Assembly: GCA_965205735.1 (NCBI GenBank)
Contig: OZ242179.1
Coordinates: forward strand, 2,728,001-2,792,000
Origin: VXNE01 sp965205735
GTDB taxonomy: Bacteria > Pseudomonadota > Gammaproteobacteria > Pseudomonadales > Azotimanducaceae
Length of the DNA stretch: 64,000 nucleotides
Reading direction: 5' to 3'
Position numbers and translations under genes: made by a program. The first letter of the stretch is position 1, and each line of letters starts with the position of its first letter. This document shows, one piece after another, positions 1 through 8,323 of this stretch. A model generated the notes under the pieces. The model searched no databases and had not been told where the DNA came from. It saw only the letters and a program-made list of their open reading frames with translations.

Positions 1-231
1 CCGGTCCAGACCGCGGTCAAACGCGAGGACGAGCAGGAATTCGCGCGGTTGAATGCCTCGAATCTCATGTTCTGCGAGGATGCGGCGCGGCGGGTGAAGA
101 CCGCCCTGCAGCGCGAACGCCGTCTCGTCGACTACTGGGTGCGCGTGGAACACCACGAAAGCCTGCATCCGCACAACGCGGTCGCCGTGCTTACCAAGGG
201 CGTTGATCGCGGCTACCTGCCAATCCCCTGA
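1..231 (+). CDS. 3' end of an unidentified gene (partial)
   Basis: An open frame enters from the left edge and ends at TGA 229-231, giving the last 76 residues of a protein whose start lies outside the window. The visible part is charged, with a helix-like stretch (FCEDAARRVKTALQRERRL) and a histidine-rich segment (VRVEHHESLHPHN), ending GYLPIP. I do not recognise the family. The frame has the codon look of a high-GC coding gene, but with no start and no recognised domain it could also be a chance open frame. The next feature is a tRNA on the opposite strand, so this gene probably ends its transcription unit here. Confidence 0.45.
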   Translation, partial: PVQTAVKREDEQEFARLNASNLMFCEDAARRVKTALQRERRLVDYWVRVEHHESLHPHNAVAVLTKGVDRGYLPIP

Positions 232-325
232 TCGCGGCCAGATATCGCTGATCTACAACCAGGGTATGGCGTCCAGCCTGGACTGTCAGTCAAACGGGCA
301 TTGCGCGTAGCGTACGGCGCAACAA

Positions 326-412
326 TGGTGCCGAGGAGAGGACTTGAACCTCCACGGGGTTACCCCCACTAGCACCTGAAGCTAGCGTGTCTACCAATTT
401 CACCACCTCGGC
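326..412 (-). tRNA. tRNA-Leu, anticodon CAG
   Basis: The minus strand folds as a class II tRNA. The acceptor stem pairs GCCGAGG with CCTCGGC, followed by discriminator A and an encoded CCA. The D-arm reads TGGTGAAATTGGTAGACACG. The anticodon stem is CTAGC/GCTAG around loop TTCAGGT, giving anticodon CAG, which reads CUG, likely the main leucine codon in this high-GC genome. There is a long variable arm, as expected for tRNA-Leu, and a T-loop TTCAAGT. It is divergent from rnr. Confidence 0.96.
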
Positions 413-504
413 GAAGAAGCGGCCCATTCGCACTGAGTGGTCGAGTGCGCCTGGGGCTGGAAACGGGGCGCGCACTGTACCCATCGTCTCAAGGAGTTGT
501 CAAT

Positions 505-2547
505 TTGGCACGTCGTAGGCAAAGCAGCGACATCCGCGAACCGCAACTGTTTGCGAGCGATGTCCGTGACGCCCTGAAATCTCTCGGCTCTCCCCAATGG
601 AACGACCTGGTGCGGCACTTTCGCCTCTCGAAGGGCGCCGGAACGCATCGGCTGCGGCGCCTGTTGCGGGGACTCGAACACCTGGGTGAGGTCGCGCGGT
701 CGGCAGATGGAGGTTATACGCTGGTCGCCGCCCCCGAAGTGGCGAGGGTCGTCGAGTCCTTCGGCAAGCTGGTCGTCGAAGGTTCCGGCGCCGAGTTACC
801 GCGTGGATCGAATGTCCGTCACGGCGACCGAATCGAACTCCCGACCAACCGCCAAAGCGGTGGGCGCGGACAACGCGATGGCGCTCTGCGCGTGGTCGAG
901 CCTTCCTCCGAACCTCTCATCGGGTATGTCGTCGAGGATCATCCGCGTCACTTTATCGAGTCCCTCGACCCAGCGGTGAAGGGACGCATCGAAATCGAGG
1001 ACGACGACAGGCGGGCGCGTGACGGAGACATCGTTGAAGTGACGCTATTGTGGCAGGACCGAGGGCGCTACAGCGGCCGCATCCTCTCCGTGTTGCGCGC
1101 AAGAAACGAAGCCGACCGCGCGGCTGGGGCCATGCTTCGCAGTTTCCGCGTGCCGGTCGACTGGCCGGATGCCCTCGATGTCCCCGCGCCCCGGAGCGTG
1201 ACGGCGAGCGATACGGTCGGTCGCCGGGATCTCACAACGCTGCCTTTGGTCACCATCGACGGCCCGGACGCGCGTGACTTCGATGATGCCGTATACGGGG
1301 TGCGGCTGCGTCAGGGCGGCTGGCGACTGGTAGTGGCGATTGCCGATGTCGCGCACTACGTAAAGCCCGGTTCTCCGCTCGACATCGAAGCGCGGCGGCG
1401 CGGCAATTCACTGTACCTGCCGGACCGAGTCATTCCGATGCTGCCGGAATCTCTTTCCAACGGTATCTGCTCGCTGGTCCCGGGCGAAAGACGCCTCGCA
1501 CTGGTCTGCGACATGCGAATATCGAGGGCGGGAACGGTATCGTCCCATGAATTCTATGAGGCCGTTATTCGGTCACACGCCAGACTGACTTACGCGGAAG
1601 CGGCATCGCGACCCGATCAGCTTGAAGCGCTGTTCGAGGTGTACGCGGCGTTACGCGCGCGCCGGGCGGAGCGGGGGGCGCTCGACTTCGACAGCCGCGA
1701 GCCACGACTGACCCTCGAGGACGGTCGCGTTACCTCGGTAGCGTTGGCGGAGCGCAATGCGGCGCACGGGATGATCGAAGAGGCGATGGTCGCGGCGAAC
1801 GTGTGCGCGGCGAGGCACGTCGATCGACCGCTCTATCGTGTTCACGAAGCGCCGCACGGGGAGAAGCTGGACCAGCTTGTCACCGCCCTTGCATTCGCGG
1901 GCATCCGGCTCGCGGCGGGAGATACGACGCCCAAGGCCTTGCGCGTCATCATGTCCCGCGCGCTTGGGCAAAGCCCTCAACTCGCATGGCTCCACGAAAT
2001 TCTTTTGCTGCGGTCGCTGCCGCAGGCCCGATACGACCCGCGCAATGTCGGGCACTTCGGTCTCGCCCTGTCGCAGTATGCGCACTTTACCTCCCCGATC
2101 CGGCGTTACGCGGACCTCACCGTGCATCGTATGATCAAGTCGGACGTAGAACCGCCCTCGGAAGAGTGGCTCACGCAAACCGGGTCACACATTTCCATGA
2201 CGGAACGGCGAGCCGACAGTGTCGCCCGCGCGGTGTCCGACTGGCTGCAGTGCGACTACATCAAGGACCGAACGGGAGAACGGTTTTCGGGCGTCGTTGT
2301 CGGCGTGACCGAATTCGGGCTGTTCGTCCGGCTCGCCGATGTGTTCGTCCAGGGACTGGTTCACGTTTCGAACATCGGCCGCGACTACTATCGCTTTGTG
2401 CCGGAGTCCATGGCGCTGGTGGGTGAGTCCTCGGGCGAGCGCTTTACCCTCGGCGACGAACTCGATGTCGTGCTGGAAGATGTTTCGGTCGAGACGCGCC
2501 GCGTCGACCTCGTCCCGGCGCGGCGCAGACGCGTACGCAGTCGATGA
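505..2547 (+). CDS. rnr: Ribonuclease R
   Basis: A 3'-5' hydrolytic exoribonuclease of the RNase II/R (RNB) family that degrades structured RNA. Domains in order: an N-terminal winged-helix region (about residues 10-70), OB/cold-shock domains, the RNB catalytic core with IDGPDARDFDDA (about 251-262, holding the metal-binding Asp cluster), and a C-terminal S1 domain from about residue 593 (GVVVGVTEFGLFV). I chose TTG 505 because AAGGAG lies at 491-496, eight bases upstream; an in-frame GTG at 445 has no such site. At 680 residues it is shorter than E. coli RNase R (about 813) and ends soon after S1, so the long Lys-rich tail is missing. It overlaps rlmB by 4 bp (ATGA), the order usual in gammaproteobacteria. 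Confidence 0.95.
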   Translation: MARRRQSSDIREPQLFASDVRDALKSLGSPQWNDLVRHFRLSKGAGTHRLRRLLRGLEHLGEVARSADGGYTLVAAPEVARVVESFGKLVVEGSGAELPRGSNVRHGDRIELPTNRQSGGRGQRDGALRVVEPSSEPLIGYVVEDHPRHFIESLDPAVKGRIEIEDDDRRARDGDIVEVTLLWQDRGRYSGRILSVLRARNEADRAAGAMLRSFRVPVDWPDALDVPAPRSVTASDTVGRRDLTTLPLVTIDGPDARDFDDAVYGVRLRQGGWRLVVAIADVAHYVKPGSPLDIEARRRGNSLYLPDRVIPMLPESLSNGICSLVPGERRLALVCDMRISRAGTVSSHEFYEAVIRSHARLTYAEAASRPDQLEALFEVYAALRARRAERGALDFDSREPRLTLEDGRVTSVALAERNAAHGMIEEAMVAANVCAARHVDRPLYRVHEAPHGEKLDQLVTALAFAGIRLAAGDTTPKALRVIMSRALGQSPQLAWLHEILLLRSLPQARYDPRNVGHFGLALSQYAHFTSPIRRYADLTVHRMIKSDVEPPSEEWLTQTGSHISMTERRADSVARAVSDWLQCDYIKDRTGERFSGVVVGVTEFGLFVRLADVFVQGLVHVSNIGRDYYRFVPESMALVGESSGERFTLGDELDVVLEDVSVETRRVDLVPARRRRVRSR

Positions 2548-3284
2548 ATGAGCCGGCCGGCGACTGGGTCTACGGCGCACATTCCGTGCGCAACGTCCTG
2601 GACGCGGCGCCAGCCCGCGTGCGCCAGGTGTGGGTGGTCGGCGGCCGGCGTTCGGACGCGCTGGCCGTATTGATCGCCCAGGCCCGGGCGTTGGGGATAC
2701 GCGTCGAGTCTGTCGACAAGCGGATGCTTGATCGCGTCGCAGAAGGTCCTCACCAGGGAGTGGCCGCGCAATGCCACGCTGTCGCCCCCGCCACCGAGGC
2801 GGAGTTGGAGCGGCGCTGGCCGGCGTTCGAAAGACCCTTCATCCTCGTCCTGGACCAGGTCCAGGATCCGCGCAATCTCGGCGCATGTCTGCGAGCGGCC
2901 GAGGCCGCGGGGGTCGATGCCGTGCTTCTGCCCAAGCGTCATGCCGCCGGTCTGACCGCGGCGGCGATCAGGACCTCAAGCGGTGCCTTCGAGCACCTCT
3001 TCGTCGTATCCGTCACCAACCTTTCGCGCAGACTCGCCTGGATGAAGCAGCAAGGCGTGTGGGTCATCGGCGGGCACCAGGACGCGAAGACATCCCTTCA
3101 CGACCTTGAGCTGCCGACGCCGACCGCTGTGGTGGTGGGCGGTGAGGGAAAGGGGCTGCGGCGTCTTACCACGGCACAATGCGATCATCTGGTGCGCATT
3201 CCCATGGCTGGCGAGGTGTCCAGCCTGAATGTCGCGGTGGCGGCGGGCATCCTGCTGTTTGAAGTCGTGCGCGCGCGCCAGTAG
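2544..3284 (+). CDS. rlmB: 23S rRNA (guanosine-2'-O-)-methyltransferase RlmB
   Basis: A SPOUT-fold methyltransferase expected to methylate the 2'-OH of G2251 in 23S rRNA using SAM. The N-terminal L30e-like substrate-binding domain (DWVYGAHSVRNVLDA, residues 7-21) is followed by the SpoU motifs: DQVQDPRNLGACLRAAEAAG at about 104-123 and the knot motif MAGEVSSLNVAVAAGI at about 221-236. Length (246) matches the family. The ATG overlaps the rnr stop by 4 bp, so the two are probably translationally coupled, as rnr-rlmB is in many gammaproteobacteria. Confidence 0.95.
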   Translation: MNEPAGDWVYGAHSVRNVLDAAPARVRQVWVVGGRRSDALAVLIAQARALGIRVESVDKRMLDRVAEGPHQGVAAQCHAVAPATEAELERRWPAFERPFILVLDQVQDPRNLGACLRAAEAAGVDAVLLPKRHAAGLTAAAIRTSSGAFEHLFVVSVTNLSRRLAWMKQQGVWVIGGHQDAKTSLHDLELPTPTAVVVGGEGKGLRRLTTAQCDHLVRIPMAGEVSSLNVAVAAGILLFEVVRARQ

Positions 3285-3352
3285 AATCCGCTTGTCCATC
3301 CTTGCCGCACGCGCTTTGGAACGCGGCGGCGAACCCGAGAGGAGGAATCGAA

Positions 3353-3826
3353 ATGCGACACTACGAAGTAGTCTTCATGGTGCACCCGGATCAGTCCGAA
3401 CAGGTGCGCGGCATGATGGAGCGCTACCGCACCATGATCGAACGCGGGGGCGGCGCCGTACATCGAATGGAAGACTGGGGCCGACGCCAGCTCGCCTATC
3501 CCGTTGCGAAGATCCACAAGGCGCACTACGTCCTGATGAACGTGGAAGTGAACGCCGAAACGCTTGAAGAACTCACGAGTGGGTTCCGTTTCAACGATGC
3601 GGTGATTCGCAACCTCATCATCCGCCGCCAGCACCCGATCCAGGAAACATCCAAGATCTACGAGGAAGAACTCAAGGATCAGGAAAAGGACCGCGAGCGG
3701 GACCGCAGGCGCGAAGAAGAGGCCGCGGCTCGCGCGTTGCGCCGCGCCCGCGAGGAAGCGGAAGCCGAGCGGGTCACCGAGCCCGCCGAGGCCCAGCAGG
3801 TCACCGAGCCTGTTGAGACGGAGTAG
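3353..3826 (+). CDS. rpsF: 30S ribosomal protein S6
   Basis: Small-subunit protein S6, which binds 16S rRNA together with S18. The start MRHYEVVFMVHPDQSE is typical, and ATG 3353 is preceded by GAGAGGAGG around 3337-3345. The ferredoxin-like core (about residues 1-95, including the RRQLAYPVAKIHKAHYV segment) is followed by an unusually long, highly charged tail rich in Glu/Arg (EELKDQEKDRERDRRREEE), giving 157 residues against roughly 130 in E. coli. S6 tails are variable, and in E. coli the end is modified by glutamate ligation; whether that happens here is unknown. It is first in the rpsF-rpsR-rplI operon, 68 bp after rlmB. Confidence 0.97.
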   Translation: MRHYEVVFMVHPDQSEQVRGMMERYRTMIERGGGAVHRMEDWGRRQLAYPVAKIHKAHYVLMNVEVNAETLEELTSGFRFNDAVIRNLIIRRQHPIQETSKIYEEELKDQEKDRERDRRREEEAAARALRRAREEAEAERVTEPAEAQQVTEPVETE

Positions 3827-3857
3827 GGTAAGAGAGAGCAGAGTCAGGGGGTAACTG

Positions 3858-4082
3858 ATGCCGAGAAATTTTAGACGCAAACGCTATTGCCGTTTTACCG
3901 CGGAAGGGATCAAGGAGATCGACTACAAGGATCTCGATCTTCTCGCGCCCTACATCTCGGAAACCGGCAAGGTCGTACCGAGCCGGATCACTGGTACCAG
4001 TGCACGCTATCAGCGGCAACTGGCGACGGCGATCAAACGCGCCCGCTACCTGGCGCTGGTCCCGTACACGGATCAGCACTAG
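3858..4082 (+). CDS. rpsR: 30S ribosomal protein S18
   Basis: Small-subunit protein S18, partner of S6 on the platform of the 30S subunit. The 74-residue product has the typical start MPRNFRRKRYCRFTAEGI, the central YKDLDLLAPYISETGKVVPS and the basic signature RYQRQLATAIKRARYLALVP. It lies 31 bp after rpsF and 15 bp before rplI, in the standard operon order. Confidence 0.97.
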   Translation: MPRNFRRKRYCRFTAEGIKEIDYKDLDLLAPYISETGKVVPSRITGTSARYQRQLATAIKRARYLALVPYTDQH

Positions 4083-4097
4083 TAGGGCAAGCAGCAA

Positions 4098-4544
4098 GTG
4101 AACATAATCCTGCTCGAACGCATCGGCAAACTCGGAACCCTGGGGGAAGAGGTCACGGTCAAGAACGGCTTCGCGCGCAACTACCTCATCCCTACCGGAA
4201 AAGCCGTGCGCGTCACCAAGGAAAATCGGGATGCGTTCGAAGCGCGCCGCGCCGATCTGGAAGCGGCAGCCGGCGAGAGACTCGCCGCCGCCCAAACGCG
4301 CGCCGCCTCCCTGGAAGACGTCTCCGTTACCTTGATGGTCCGGGCGAGCGAAGAAGGGAAGCTGTTCGGTTCCGTTGGCACCGTGGAGATTTCTCGGGCA
4401 TTGACGGACCAGGGCCACGAGATTTCGAAATCGGAAGTGAGTTTGCCCGAGGGCGCCATTCGCGACATCGGAGAGCACGAGGTAGAAATCCAGCTCCACG
4501 CCGGCGTTTCCGCGACAGTCGGCGTCAACGTCGTCGCCGAGTAG
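4098..4544 (+). CDS. rplI: 50S ribosomal protein L9
   Basis: Large-subunit protein L9 (148 residues, full length). The N-terminal domain carries the signature GEEVTVKNGFARNYLIPTGK (about residues 17-36), followed by the long connecting helix and a C-terminal rRNA-binding domain (EGKLFGSVGTVEISRAL). The start codon is GTG at 4098. It closes the rpsF-rpsR-rplI operon; a 214-bp gap separates it from dnaB. Confidence 0.97.
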   Translation: MNIILLERIGKLGTLGEEVTVKNGFARNYLIPTGKAVRVTKENRDAFEARRADLEAAAGERLAAAQTRAASLEDVSVTLMVRASEEGKLFGSVGTVEISRALTDQGHEISKSEVSLPEGAIRDIGEHEVEIQLHAGVSATVGVNVVAE

Positions 4545-4730
4545 CTCCACGAACAGCCTCACGAGCAGCTTCAAGAATAGCTTCACTGAGCCCCGCCGCA
4601 TTCAACCGGCCGCATACAGCTTGTCCACAGCGTTGTTCCGACGCCGCGGTGCCCGCGCATCGAGTAGGCACCATCAAACCTGACTTCAGGGCACTTTGGT
4701 CTTGACGCCCGATGCCGGAACCTGAATTCT

Positions 4731-4753
4731 GAAAGCCCAGCAGAGCGGCTTTC
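4731..4753 (+). other. Hairpin just upstream of dnaB start
   Basis: GAAAGCC (4731-4737) can pair with GGCTTTC (4747-4753) across a 9-base loop, ending five bases before the dnaB ATG. No good Shine-Dalgarno site is visible outside it, so the loop region (CAGAGC) may be the only ribosome-binding stretch. A weak -35-like TTGACG is at 4702-4707. The rest of the 4545-4758 gap shows nothing I can name apart from TTGTCCACA at about 4621, one mismatch from a DnaA box. Confidence 0.35.
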
Positions 4754-4758
4754 AACCG

Positions 4759-6153
4759 ATGGCAGAACCCTCTCCCGACGCCCCCCTACCAGCCAGGCTA
4801 AAGGTTCCCCCGCATTCGATCGAAGCCGAGCAATCCGTGCTCGGCGGATTGATGATCAGAAACGAAGCCTGGGACACCGTGGTTGACAAGATCACCGCGC
4901 GCGACTTCTATCGTCCGAACCACCAGATCATCTTCGAAGTCATGGCAGCGCTCGCCAACGACGCGCAGCCGCTCGATGTGTTGACCCTTGCCGAGGCATT
5001 GCAATCCCGCAAACTCGCCGAACGCGTGGGCGGCATCGCCTATCTCGCCGAACTCGCGGAGGAAACGCCTTCCGCCAGCAACGTCGGTGCGTACGCCGAC
5101 ATCGTGCGCGAAAGAGCCGTCCTGAGACAACTCATCAGCGCCGGTTCCGGCATCGCAGAGTCGGCGTTCGAACCGGAAGGTCGCTCCAGCGAGGACTTGC
5201 TCGACTCGGCGATGCAGGCCGTTTTCGACATCGCAGATAGCAGCCTCCGGGGCGATGGGCCGCTACAGGTCGGACCTCTGCTTACAGACGCGTTCAAGCG
5301 CGTCGATCTCCTGTCCAACAACCCCAACGCCATAACGGGCCTGGAGACCGGCTTCGCTGACCTCGATCGCTACACCGCCGGATTTCAGGATTCGGATTTC
5401 ATCGTCATCGCGGGCCGTCCGTCGATGGGGAAAACCGCCCTGGCGGTCAACATCGCGGAGCACGCCGTCATGCATGCGGACGACAACGACGCCGCCGTGC
5501 TCATCTTCTCCATGGAACAGCCCGCGGAGCAACTGGTGCTTCGCTTGCTGTCCTCCCTCGGCCACATCGACCAGAACCGCTTGCGCACCGGCCAACTGCA
5601 CGAAGAGGACTGGCCTCGGCTCGAATCGGCGGTCAACCAACTCAAGCACAAGCCCTTGTACATCGACGATGCCGGCGGATTGACGCCGAATGCGGTGCGC
5701 GCGCGCGCCCGTAGGGTCGCCCGAACCGCAGGGGGGCTGAAGCTCATCATCGTGGACTACATGCAGTTGATGCGTGCAGAGGGGCGCACGGAAAACCGCA
5801 CGCTTGAACTGTCCGAGATCTCGCGGACCCTCAAATCGGTCGCCAGGGAGTTGCGTTGCCCGCTGGTGGCCCTGTCGCAGTTGAACCGCGCCCTGGAGAA
5901 TCGCGAGGACAAGCGCCCCCGCATGTCGGATCTGCGTGAATCCGGTGCCATCGAGCAGGATGCCGACGTAATACTGTTCATCTACCGTGATGACGAATAC
6001 AACAAGGACTCGGAAGACAAGGGGCTTGCCGAGATCATCATCGGCAAACAGCGCAACGGGCCCACGGGCCTGGTGAAGATGCGATTCTTCAAGGAACTCA
6101 CGAAGTTCGAACTGCTCGATCGCGGGGAATACGGACCCGGTGGCCAAGGCTAA
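4759..6153 (+). CDS. dnaB: Replicative DNA helicase DnaB
   Basis: The hexameric 5'-3' replicative helicase. The N-terminal DnaB domain starts PPHSIEAEQSVLGGLMI. The RecA-like motor follows, with Walker A GRPSMGKTALAVN from about residue 219, a Walker B region (LIIVDYMQLM), the DnaB motif ALSQLNRALENREDKRP, and the C-terminal SGAIEQDADVILFIYRDDEY. Length 464 fits the family (E. coli 471). No intein or insertion is seen. radA begins inside its last 14 bp. Confidence 0.97.
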   Translation: MAEPSPDAPLPARLKVPPHSIEAEQSVLGGLMIRNEAWDTVVDKITARDFYRPNHQIIFEVMAALANDAQPLDVLTLAEALQSRKLAERVGGIAYLAELAEETPSASNVGAYADIVRERAVLRQLISAGSGIAESAFEPEGRSSEDLLDSAMQAVFDIADSSLRGDGPLQVGPLLTDAFKRVDLLSNNPNAITGLETGFADLDRYTAGFQDSDFIVIAGRPSMGKTALAVNIAEHAVMHADDNDAAVLIFSMEQPAEQLVLRLLSSLGHIDQNRLRTGQLHEEDWPRLESAVNQLKHKPLYIDDAGGLTPNAVRARARRVARTAGGLKLIIVDYMQLMRAEGRTENRTLELSEISRTLKSVARELRCPLVALSQLNRALENREDKRPRMSDLRESGAIEQDADVILFIYRDDEYNKDSEDKGLAEIIIGKQRNGPTGLVKMRFFKELTKFELLDRGEYGPGGQG

Positions 6154-7513
6154 AGTCGCGTACGTCTGCGAAGACTGCGGCGTCGACCATCCGAAATGGC
6201 AGGGCCAGTGTTCCGCCTGCGGCAAATGGAACACGTTGCGCCAATTCACACTGGAACGGGCCGCCGCCCTGCCGGGCGCCAGCTCGGCTGGCTATAGCGG
6301 CGCTCCACCGGAAGTCGCACGGCTCGTCGAAATCGAGACGGCGGCACTGGCACGCCTATCCACTGGCATGCCAGAACTTGATCGCGTGCTCGGAGGCGGT
6401 TTCGTGCCCGGCTCCGTCGTGCTCATCGGCGGAGACCCCGGCGCCGGCAAGAGCACGCTGCTGCTGCAAGTCGCCGCCGCCATCGCGAGTCGCGAGCCCA
6501 TGCTCTACGTCACCGGCGAAGAATCCCTGCAACAGATTGCCGACCGCGCCCGCAGATTGGCGCTACCTCTGGACAACCTGTTGGTTGCGGTAGAAACGCG
6601 TGTCGAGGCTATCGCCGAACTGGCGCGGAAGCATCGACCGAGCGTGGTCGTCGTCGACTCGATTCAAGTCATGCACGCGGAATCCACCGGCAGCGTTCCC
6701 GGCAGCGTCACCCAGGTGCGGGAATCCGCCGCGCTGCTCACCAGGCTCGCAAAGCAGACGCTCACCACGGTGATTCTGGTCGGCCATGTAACAAAAGAAG
6801 GCAACCTCGCCGGACCCAAGGTGCTGGAGCACATGATCGACTGTTTCGTCATGCTCGACAGCCCGGCCGGCACGCGTTTCCGTACGTTGCGCAGCCACAA
6901 GAACCGATTCGGCGCCGTCAACGAACTGGGCGTCTTCGCGATGACGGAAACCGGATTGAAGGAGGTCGCCAATCCGTCCGCCATCTTCCTGCAGCGGCCG
7001 GAGGAGATGTCTCCGGGTAGCGTCGTCACCGTGACGTGGGAGGGTACGCGGCCGCTATTGGTGGAACTGCAGGCGCTGGTGGACGAATCCCGAAGCGGCT
7101 ATCCCAAGCGCATCGCCGTTGGCCTCGATCCCCAGCGCATCGGCATGCACCTGGCGGCTCTGCATCGGCACTGCGGCCTGTCCCTATCCGACCAGGACGT
7201 GTTCGCCAACGTCGTCGGCGGGGTGCGCATCACCGAGACCGGGGCCGACCTGGCGACGATCCTCGCCGTCGTCTCAAGCTTCCAGAACCGGGTATTGCCC
7301 CGGAACCTGGTTTGCTTCGGCGAACTCGGCCTGACGGGTGAAGTGCGAGGCGTGCCGAACGGTCAGGAAAGATTGCGCGAAGCGCAAAAGCACGGTTTCG
7401 CCCAGGCGATCGCACCTCGGGCGAACCTGACGAAAACCCCGCTGCCAGGCATTGAGGTCAAGGGCGTCACCAGCCTCGCGCAGACGCTGGAAGCCGTCGA
7501 GGCGCTGGGATAG
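6140..7513 (+). CDS. radA: DNA repair protein RadA
   Basis: A RecA-like ATPase that promotes branch migration during recombination. It has an N-terminal C4 zinc finger (C10, C13, C24, C27: CEDCG...CSACG), Walker A GGDPGAGKST at about 97-106, the RadA signature KNRFG at about 254-258, and a C-terminal Lon-protease-like domain (VGLDPQRIGMHLAALHRHCG onward). The GTG start overlaps the end of dnaB by 14 bp, implying co-transcription. E. coli has alr after dnaB, so this dnaB-radA pairing differs from the enteric order. Confidence 0.95.
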   Translation: MAKAKVAYVCEDCGVDHPKWQGQCSACGKWNTLRQFTLERAAALPGASSAGYSGAPPEVARLVEIETAALARLSTGMPELDRVLGGGFVPGSVVLIGGDPGAGKSTLLLQVAAAIASREPMLYVTGEESLQQIADRARRLALPLDNLLVAVETRVEAIAELARKHRPSVVVVDSIQVMHAESTGSVPGSVTQVRESAALLTRLAKQTLTTVILVGHVTKEGNLAGPKVLEHMIDCFVMLDSPAGTRFRTLRSHKNRFGAVNELGVFAMTETGLKEVANPSAIFLQRPEEMSPGSVVTVTWEGTRPLLVELQALVDESRSGYPKRIAVGLDPQRIGMHLAALHRHCGLSLSDQDVFANVVGGVRITETGADLATILAVVSSFQNRVLPRNLVCFGELGLTGEVRGVPNGQERLREAQKHGFAQAIAPRANLTKTPLPGIEVKGVTSLAQTLEAVEALG

Positions 7514-7731
7514 TCGGCATTCCCTGGCCGCGCCCACTTCCTTTGGGCTATTTGTTTATGCGTTTGTTCTTCTGACGGCGGCCGCCGCAAGGCGCTATTA
7601 TTGCCGTTTTGCGCGGTGCGTATTGCACCCGCCAACGCTGGAGCGCTTGCGAAACCGGCGCGCAAGAGCCCGGCGGGCTAAAAGGCTTTCCGCCAAACAC
7701 TACATGCAACGATTGCACAGGAGATCGTCTT

Positions 7732-8286
7732 ATGGCTGATTCCAAGGTCAACAACGGCGTCAACGTCGAAGCACTGCTCGCCGCTCGCGAGGCGTTGAGC
7801 GAGGCTCCGGAGGCCGCCAAATTCAATTGGCGCGCGTCATGTACGTGGGTCAACGGGACGCACAGCAAGTCCTCGGTGGAGGGTTACCACGGCCTCGGCG
7901 AGGAGCACAAGCACAAGACCGAGTTCAATTTCGATACGGACCATCCCGCAGTGTTTGCCGCTGAAGACAACGGGGCGACCCCTGTCGAGTTCGTGCTCGT
8001 CGGGCTCGCGAGCTGCTTGACAGCAGGCGTGGCCGCCGTCGCGCAAAACCGGGAAATCCAACTGCGCTCCGTGCAAGCGACGCTTGAGGGCGCAATGGAC
8101 ATCCAGGGGATCCTGGGCGGCGACCCCGATGTGCGCAACGGATTCAACGATGTCAAGGTGACGTTCGACATCGACGCCGACGCGTCCAAGGACGACATCG
8201 AGGCCTTGGTCGCGCAGTCGCAAAAGCGCTCGGCGGTGTTCGACATCATCACCAACCCCACGAATGTCAGCGTCGAAGTCAAATAA
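7732..8286 (+). CDS. OsmC/Ohr family protein
   Basis: A protein of the OsmC-like superfamily, known for thiol-dependent reduction of organic peroxides and for less defined roles. The conserved PVEFVLVGLASCLTAG segment carries a Cys at about residue 95. The second peroxidatic Cys typical of true OsmC/Ohr is not seen, so this may belong to the single-Cys YhfA-like group. Residues 1-40 form a helical extension before the domain. ATG 7732 follows AGGAG at 7719-7723; the frame stays open further upstream to 7609 but without a plausible start. The 7514-7731 gap after radA shows no clear terminator. The length is 184 residues. Confidence 0.85.
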   Translation: MADSKVNNGVNVEALLAAREALSEAPEAAKFNWRASCTWVNGTHSKSSVEGYHGLGEEHKHKTEFNFDTDHPAVFAAEDNGATPVEFVLVGLASCLTAGVAAVAQNREIQLRSVQATLEGAMDIQGILGGDPDVRNGFNDVKVTFDIDADASKDDIEALVAQSQKRSAVFDIITNPTNVSVEVK

Positions 8287-8323
8287 CGTGGGCGCATCCA
8301 CCTAGCTCAACCGGAGCGATTCG

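Noticed and set aside
5263..6249. Long minus-strand open frame opposite dnaB
   Set aside because: It is a mirror of the high-GC codon pattern of dnaB, with no recognisable domain. The same applies to similar long frames opposite rnr, the CaiB/BaiF genes and mnmE.
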